From contig JAEZIT010000120.1 of assembly GCA_023436495.1 (NCBI GenBank), positions 20,627 through 84,626 of the forward strand: 64,000 bases of DNA, given 5' to 3'. Position 1 is the first letter of the stretch, and each line of letters starts with the position of its first letter. Source of the stretch: Acidobacteriota bacterium (GTDB lineage Bacteria > Acidobacteriota > Blastocatellia > Pyrinomonadales > Pyrinomonadaceae). Below the pieces are notes generated by a model. That model had not been told where the DNA came from and ran no database searches. It saw only the letters and a list, made by a program, of their open reading frames with translations. Below, one piece after another: positions 59,629 to 64,000 of the stretch. Position numbers and translations under genes: made by a program.

Positions 59629-60495
59629 ATGGAAATCGAAAAGTTTCGCGTGCCTGAAGGCTCAAAGGTGGATCTCGCTGAACACCAGACCGATTTTACC
59701 GGCAGCTACCGCATTAAAGACGAGGCCGTAGAAGATCTGGCTAAAAATGTCCGGCGTCTTTCGGAACTGCAGGACGTACTGTACGCCCAAGATGTTCACT
59801 CACTTCTGATCATTTTTCAAGCGATGGATGCAGCCGGGAAAGACGGGGCGATAGAGCACGTAATGAGCGGTGTTAATCCCCAGGGCTGTCACGTCGTCTC
59901 CTTCAAGCAGCCCTCCGACGAAGAACTGTCGCATGATTACCTTTGGCGATGTTCAAAAAACCTGCCGGAGCGCGGGCGAATCGGGATATTCAACCGGTCG
60001 CATTATGAAGAGGTCCTCATTGTCCGCGTTCATCCGGCCATCCTGCAGGGTCAACATTTGCCGCAGTCCATAAAGGACGATAAAGATATCTGGAAAAAGC
60101 GGCTCAAGCAGATCAGGAATTTTGAGGAGCACCTTACGGAAAACGGCACTGCTATTATTAAGTTCTTTCTCAATGTTTCTAAGGAGGAGCAGAAGAAGCG
60201 GTTTCTTGCGCGTGCTGAAGAACCTGACAAGAACTGGAAGTTCTCGGCCGGAGACGTGAGGGAAAGAGGTTATTGGGATGACTATATGCGGGCATATACC
60301 GAGGCGATCGAGGCCACATCGACCGATCGATCACCTTGGTATATTATCCCAGCCGATAAAAAATGGTTCACGCGGCTCGCTGTATCCGAAGTAATAATAA
60401 AAACCCTCGAATCGATGGACCTTCATTATCCCGTCGTTACAGACGAACATAGGCAGGATATTGACGAAGCAGTTAAGCTGCTCAATTCAGAATAG
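59629..60495 (+). CDS. ppk2: Polyphosphate kinase 2 family (PPK2)
   Basis: 288 aa from the ATG at 59629; a TTG seven codons upstream is in frame but lacks family residues. It transfers phosphate between polyphosphate and nucleotides. Walker A-like FQAMDAAGKDGAIEHV (near 65), GVNPQGCHVVSFKQPSDEEL, the lid motif RIGIFNRSHYEEVLIVRVHP and WKFSAGDVRERGYWDDY define the family; the pattern fits the class that uses both AMP and ADP. No PPX gene is next to it. The DUF6582 gene follows on the other strand. Confidence 0.93.
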   Translation: MEIEKFRVPEGSKVDLAEHQTDFTGSYRIKDEAVEDLAKNVRRLSELQDVLYAQDVHSLLIIFQAMDAAGKDGAIEHVMSGVNPQGCHVVSFKQPSDEELSHDYLWRCSKNLPERGRIGIFNRSHYEEVLIVRVHPAILQGQHLPQSIKDDKDIWKKRLKQIRNFEEHLTENGTAIIKFFLNVSKEEQKKRFLARAEEPDKNWKFSAGDVRERGYWDDYMRAYTEAIEATSTDRSPWYIIPADKKWFTRLAVSEVIIKTLESMDLHYPVVTDEHRQDIDEAVKLLNSE

Positions 60496-60504
60496 CGGGA
60501 AGAC

Positions 60505-60765
60505 TTATTCTTCTTCGATCTGAATATCGAATTGCTTTGCCGCGCGTTTTATACGTTGCTTGATCAGCTTGACCTCGCTCGCATCGTATTTTGCCGCGTT
60601 ATCTTTGTGATTTATATAGCTCCAAGCGGCGCGGACATGTTCTTCCGTATCTATCGGATACTTGTTATTGACCGGATCGGCAAATTTTACGTCGCCGTAT
60701 TTCTGTTCCCCAGAGTCTGGATTGACATCCTCTCGTCGGTCGATCTTTGTTGCTGATTTACCCAT
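60505..60765 (-). CDS. Small DUF6582-type protein
   Basis: 86 aa. The C-terminal half (KYPIDTEEHVRAAWSYINHK) then AAKYDASEVKLIKQRIKRA is the DUF6582 motif, a helix-turn-helix-like helical pair found in many bacterial and phage-linked proteins of unknown role. The N-terminus is charged and probably disordered (REDVNPDSGEQKYGD). It is convergent with ppk2 (10 bp apart) and starts 11 bp after the SIMPL gene stop on the same strand. Confidence 0.85.
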   Translation of the reverse strand: MGKSATKIDRREDVNPDSGEQKYGDVKFADPVNNKYPIDTEEHVRAAWSYINHKDNAAKYDASEVKLIKQRIKRAAKQFDIQIEEE

Positions 60766-60776
60766 TGCTCGTCTCC

Positions 60777-61505
60777 CTATTGTTGATCTGAGATCTCTAC
60801 TGTTAGTGACACGATCGCCCGCACTTCGATCATCCCAGGTTCGATCGGCGTTGTCGCTGCTTCCGCGCGTGCGAATGCGACGTCGCGAACCGGATAGACC
60901 GGTTGGCTGCTTTCGGTAACATTTAAAATTCTTACGGTCCTTACCCCAAGTGCCGAAGCAAGAGCGTCAGCTTTTTTCCGAGCCCTGATCGCGGCTTCAC
61001 GCAGTGCCTGAGCCTGTATCTCCTGGTCGTCTTTGAGCGTGAATTGAAGCGATTGGACCCTGTTCGCACCTGCGCCGGACGCAGTGTCTATCACCTCTCC
61101 GACTTTTGTGAGATCGTCCAGCGTTACACGAATGATATTCGTCGCGGTATAGCCGGAAATAGTCGGCTCACCACCTTCTTTCGGATAGCGGTAATTTGGC
61201 TGAAGCGAATAACTGACCGTTTTAATGTCGGCGTTCGATCCGAGCAGCGCTCGCAGACGTTTCATCGTTTCCTCAAGTTTCTGGGCATTTTGAGACACGG
61301 CTGCCTGCGACGTGTTGGCCTGTGTGACTACGCCCACGTCAATGCGGGCTCTATCCGGTCTGGCCGTCACGATTGATTCGCCGACAGTGGCGATCGCCGG
61401 CGGCTGCTTTGTTTGCGGCTGCTGTGCAATAACACCGTTCGCCGAAACGAACATTGCGGTGAACGTAAAGATCGAAAGAATTGCGTATTTTAATTTATTG
61501 CTCAT
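60777..61505 (-). CDS. Periplasmic SIMPL (DUF541) domain protein
   Basis: 242 aa from the ATG at 61505. The signal peptide ends near ANGVIAQ. The SIMPL domain (about 42-235) has ATVGESIVTARPDRARIDVGV, NAQKLEETMKRLRAL, ISGYTATNIIRVTLDDLTKVGEVID and a terminal RAIVSLTVEI. Members are periplasmic or outer-membrane associated and linked to oxidative-stress resistance in E. coli (YggE), though the biochemistry is unclear. The DUF6582 gene follows 11 bp later. Confidence 0.88.
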   Translation of the reverse strand: MSNKLKYAILSIFTFTAMFVSANGVIAQQPQTKQPPAIATVGESIVTARPDRARIDVGVVTQANTSQAAVSQNAQKLEETMKRLRALLGSNADIKTVSYSLQPNYRYPKEGGEPTISGYTATNIIRVTLDDLTKVGEVIDTASGAGANRVQSLQFTLKDDQEIQAQALREAAIRARKKADALASALGVRTVRILNVTESSQPVYPVRDVAFARAEAATTPIEPGMIEVRAIVSLTVEISDQQ

Positions 61506-61570
61506 AATCCTTAGAATATCTCCCATTAAATGAACGAACCAAGATCACTGTTCTTGCAATTCTTCCATAT

Positions 61571-62152
61571 TTACAATTCTTTTATCTGTCCCCGATACAG
61601 CCGCCACGCTTTCTGATCGTCCGTTGCTCCGTCGACCATTGAACGACGCAGGACGTATTCGCCCCAGAACCGCTGTTCTATTCCATCCCTCGTCTTTGCA
61701 TAGATACGTATTGGGATCGTTACGTATTGAGAGCCGGCCGCACCTTCGAGGTCACCGGGTTCGCCGCTGGTGTCGATCCGGACCGATTCCGTGTTCGAGA
61801 AACCGTCGCGAAACGCTTCGAACGTCTGTCCGCTTGCTTCGCCCTTTCCGGACCAGAATTCGTACGCTCGCCGATAGTCGCGGGAATTGATCGCGTCGTA
61901 ATAAGCCTGTACAACATCGATCGCGGCCTGCACGCCTCTTGCATCGGGTGGCAGCGGGCTAAGATCAGGTATTGGTGACTCGGTGGAAGTCACTCCGCGA
62001 TTTTCCGCGGGCGACGTATGGGGAGAGGGCGCAGGGCTTACCGTGGCGGCTATTGAGTTATTGGCCACTGTGGAATCGCCCCCCTTCGACGCGCACGCAG
62101 AAACTGCAATTGACATTATCAACGCGATAGCCAATTTCACTTGATCACTCAC
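61571..62152 (-). CDS. Lipoprotein with NTF2-like domain
   Basis: 193 aa. The lipobox is SIAVSACA. A low-complexity Ser/Pro/Thr linker (about 20-70) leads to a C-terminal NTF2-like domain (VVQAYYDAINSRDYRRAYEFWSG, FRDGFSNTESVRID, QYVTIPIRIYAKTRDG). Unknown role; such domains often bind small hydrophobic ligands. The start overlaps the stop of the upstream sugar dehydrogenase gene by 4 bp, so the two are translationally coupled and likely work in the same compartment. Confidence 0.85.
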   Translation of the reverse strand: MSDQVKLAIALIMSIAVSACASKGGDSTVANNSIAATVSPAPSPHTSPAENRGVTSTESPIPDLSPLPPDARGVQAAIDVVQAYYDAINSRDYRRAYEFWSGKGEASGQTFEAFRDGFSNTESVRIDTSGEPGDLEGAAGSQYVTIPIRIYAKTRDGIEQRFWGEYVLRRSMVDGATDDQKAWRLYRGQIKEL

Positions 62153-63360
62153 TCCTTTGGCGGCTTTTGCATCGTCGGTGATGCCGCCGGTTTTTCGTTG
62201 ACGGGAACGATTCTCATGATCCGGTCGTCTTCTTTTGCCGGAGATCCGCGGCCGTCACGATTCGATGTCGAAAAGTAAATATATCCGTCCGGCCCTTCCG
62301 CTATCTCGCGGATCCTTCCGTATTCGCGCTCGAAAAGATTCTCCTGTGACCTGACGTTCCTGCCGTCAAGCACGACACGAATGATCCTGGCTCCTCTAAG
62401 ACAGCCGAAAAAGAAATTTCCTTTGAGATTGGGAAACGCATTCCCGTTATAAAACATCCCGCTTGCAGGAGCGCATGCAGGCGTATATTCAAGCAGCGGT
62501 GCGATCAGGCCTTCCTTTGTCTGGTCATGATGGATCGTGGGCCATCCGTAATTCTTTCCGCGCTCGACAATGTTCACCTCATCGCCGCCGCCCGGGCCGT
62601 CGAAGCCGCTCGGTCCATGCTCGGTCTGGAACATCAGGCCGCTCCCCGGCTGCCACGCCAGCCCCTGTGCGTTCCGATGGCCAAGGGTCCATATCTCACC
62701 GCGAGCTCCTGGCTGATTTATGAACGGATTATCCTGGGGAATTGTACCGTCATCATTAAGGCGAAGGGTCTTTCCTCCCAGCGAGCCCATATCCTGCGCG
62801 ATCCGCCGATCGGTTGCGTCGCCCGTTGTCACATATAGTTTTCGATCCGGCCCGAATCGGGCTCTTGTTCCCGCGTGATTTGGCGCGGCGGGAATATTCT
62901 CTATGATCACGACCGGAAGGGTCAGTGTCTTGCCGTCGAATTTATATCTTACGACCTTTACGCGCTTTCCATCGCTGTTGTAAGCGTAGGCGAGATAGAC
63001 CAGATTGTTGGCGGCAAAATCCGGATGCAGGGAAATGTCCATCAAACCGCTCTCGCTTGAAGGTTCGACGTCGGGAACGTTGAATATCGGATCCGGTAGG
63101 AGCTTGCCATTCTCGATCATGCGTACACGCCCCGGCCTCTCGGTGAAGATGATGTTCCCGTTCGGCATGAATGCGATGCCCCAGGGAACCTCGAGGCCGG
63201 ATGCCACCTGTTCTACCCGAAACTTTGCCGTCTCGCCGGCAGCGGCCTCATTCTTGGTCAACGTCGCGTCGTTGGTCCGGGCGTTTTGGGCCTGGCCGCA
63301 TCCAAAAACGACTAATCCGGCCAAAAGAATTAAGATCATCGATGTTGGTTTACTGGTCAT
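62149..63360 (-). CDS. PQQ-dependent aldose sugar dehydrogenase (YliI/Asd-like) lipoprotein
   Basis: 403 aa. Lipobox LVVFGCGQ. The GDH-B/YliI propeller has LEVPWGIAFMPNGNIIFTERPGRV, ESGLMDISLHPDF, PAAPNHAGTRARFGPDRKLYVTTGD, GHRNAQGLAWQPG, GGGDEVNIVERGKNYGWP and EGPDGYIYFSTSNRDGRG; the HRNAQG and NYGWP motifs are the PQQ/substrate-site region of this family. It oxidises aldoses in the periplasm and feeds electrons to the respiratory chain. Translationally coupled to the NTF2-like lipoprotein downstream. Confidence 0.92.
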   Translation of the reverse strand: MTSKPTSMILILLAGLVVFGCGQAQNARTNDATLTKNEAAAGETAKFRVEQVASGLEVPWGIAFMPNGNIIFTERPGRVRMIENGKLLPDPIFNVPDVEPSSESGLMDISLHPDFAANNLVYLAYAYNSDGKRVKVVRYKFDGKTLTLPVVIIENIPAAPNHAGTRARFGPDRKLYVTTGDATDRRIAQDMGSLGGKTLRLNDDGTIPQDNPFINQPGARGEIWTLGHRNAQGLAWQPGSGLMFQTEHGPSGFDGPGGGDEVNIVERGKNYGWPTIHHDQTKEGLIAPLLEYTPACAPASGMFYNGNAFPNLKGNFFFGCLRGARIIRVVLDGRNVRSQENLFEREYGRIREIAEGPDGYIYFSTSNRDGRGSPAKEDDRIMRIVPVNEKPAASPTMQKPPKE

Positions 63361-63417
63361 TCTCAGATTCTAGCTCAGTTCAATGGGGTCGAACCGAAGT
63401 TTCTTGTCTTGAAGATC

Positions 63418-63460
63418 GAACGGGCCATCCAATGAATGTTCCTCATCGAATGGCCCGTTC
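63418..63460. terminator. Hairpin between BON-domain gene and sugar dehydrogenase gene
   Basis: AACGGGCCAT and ATGGCCCGTT pair over 10 bp around a 21-base loop. On the plus strand CTTCTCC follows; on the minus strand CGATCTTC. It is a plausible terminator for the leftward BON gene though the T content is low. The arms resemble those of the hairpin at 1255. Confidence 0.5.
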
Positions 63461-63506
63461 TTCTCCGACTTATTTTAAACCAAGTTGGTACTGAGCCATA
63501 TTTGCT

Positions 63507-64000
63507 CTAAGTCCCAGCGGATTTCCCCTTTGTTCTTGCAGTTGTCGCGCTGCTTGTGGTTGTACTACCGGCAGTTGTGCGATTCGCTGTCGGCGTCGAC
63601 TGCGACGCCGTACGTCCGCGCTCACTATGGCCGGCTGTGTCACTATAGGACCAATCCGAACTTTGAGTATTATTGACGCGGATCCGATTTTCGACATTTT
63701 TTACGCCGGAAACATCTTCCGCAATGTCCTCCGCCATTCGTTTGTCGTATCGGCTGTCGACCGTACCGGTCAAGGTAACATCGCCATTACTTACTTCTAC
63801 TTCGATCTCAGACGCATCTATATAGGAATAATCGGTCAATCGATCGTTGATATCCTCTTTGATCCTATCGTCCGATCTCGTGTAGTTTTTCGGGCCTCGC
63901 CCGCGATATTGGCCTTCTCGTCGTGCGTCCATCATCCTTCGACGCTCGGCTTCTTCGTCACCGAACCACGACGAAACCTCATCGGATGCTCTATCCCACC
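63507..64000 (-). CDS. BON-domain protein, 5' partial at the window edge
   Basis: The frame is open to the window end: upstream of the MMDARR codons it reads WDRASDEVSSWFGDEEAERR, the SWFGD motif that precedes BON domains in many envelope-stress proteins, so the true start lies beyond 64000. The BON domain (SDDRIKEDINDRLTDYSYID, then VEVSNGDVTLTGTVDSRYDK and AEDVSGVKNVENRI) is a phospholipid/protein-binding alpha/beta module. The C-terminal 40 residues are Thr/Ser-rich, probably disordered. Role: envelope-associated by family, otherwise unknown. Confidence 0.88.
   Translation of the reverse strand, partial: WDRASDEVSSWFGDEEAERRRMMDARREGQYRGRGPKNYTRSDDRIKEDINDRLTDYSYIDASEIEVEVSNGDVTLTGTVDSRYDKRMAEDIAEDVSGVKNVENRIRVNNTQSSDWSYSDTAGHSERGRTASQSTPTANRTTAGSTTTSSATTARTKGKSAGT

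Overview
The window reads as a chromosomal segment of a Gram-negative heterotroph of the phylum Acidobacteriota, most likely class Blastocatellia (Pyrinomonadales-like). The pointers are an Oar-type TonB-dependent receptor with an N-terminal carboxypeptidase-regulatory-like domain, two DUF3857/transglutaminase proteins, many secreted peptidases and beta-propeller proteins, a bacillithiol glycosyltransferase (BshA), an ECF sigma/anti-sigma pair, and moderate GC (mid-50s by eye). The taxon is inferred from family content. No rRNA or tRNA gene was seen. The M16 gene at the left edge and the BON-domain gene at the right edge are cut by the window.

Layout. 1-7 kb: M16 peptidase-like protein, small HTH protein, poxvirus-type topoisomerase IB, and two DUF3857/transglutaminase proteins. 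7-15 kb: FbaB-type aldolase, two metallo-beta-lactamase (MBL)-fold hydrolases, a 630-bp gene-free stretch that looks like an independent sigma-54-driven structured RNA, GNAT, DHH phosphoesterase, APC permease, GDT1 half-protein. 15-23 kb: msrA/acs, a XylG/XylH-type sugar ABC transporter without a binding protein, methyltransferase, moaA, queG. 23-35 kb: the large Oar-like receptor, FAD oxidoreductase, MBL hydrolase, TolB-like protein, M28 peptidase, DoxX-like protein, a DapF-like epimerase with serine at both catalytic cysteine positions, NTF2-like protein, secreted nuclease. 35-39.3 kb: rlmN plus a repeat-rich accessory zone with an IS200-like/RAYT-type transposase, its palindromic ends, a transposase-less derivative and at least three other palindromic repeat families. 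39-48.5 kb: gluzincin-TPR protein, pgeF, acpS, two secreted nucleases, a B3 MBL gene broken by one in-frame TGA, and M28 peptidase. 48.7-64 kb: TPR protein with a hairpin leader, beta-propeller protein, ECF sigma/anti-sigma operon, DUF4380-like protein, alpha/beta hydrolase, bshA, two PQQ-type sugar dehydrogenases, PPK2, SIMPL protein, BON-domain protein.

How it fits together. Much of the content is envelope and secretome: peptidases, nucleases, a TonB receptor, lipoproteins and propellers, as expected for a scavenger of polymers. Central functions are interspersed singly (fba, acs, dapF-like, acpS, rlmN, queG, moaA). Redox and stress genes (msrA, bshA, ppk2, SIMPL) are scattered.

The most unusual items are the 10.63-11.10 kb RNA unit, the 35-39.3 kb palindromic-repeat zone with its transposase, the Ser/Ser DapF variant, and the single-stop B3 MBL pseudogene.
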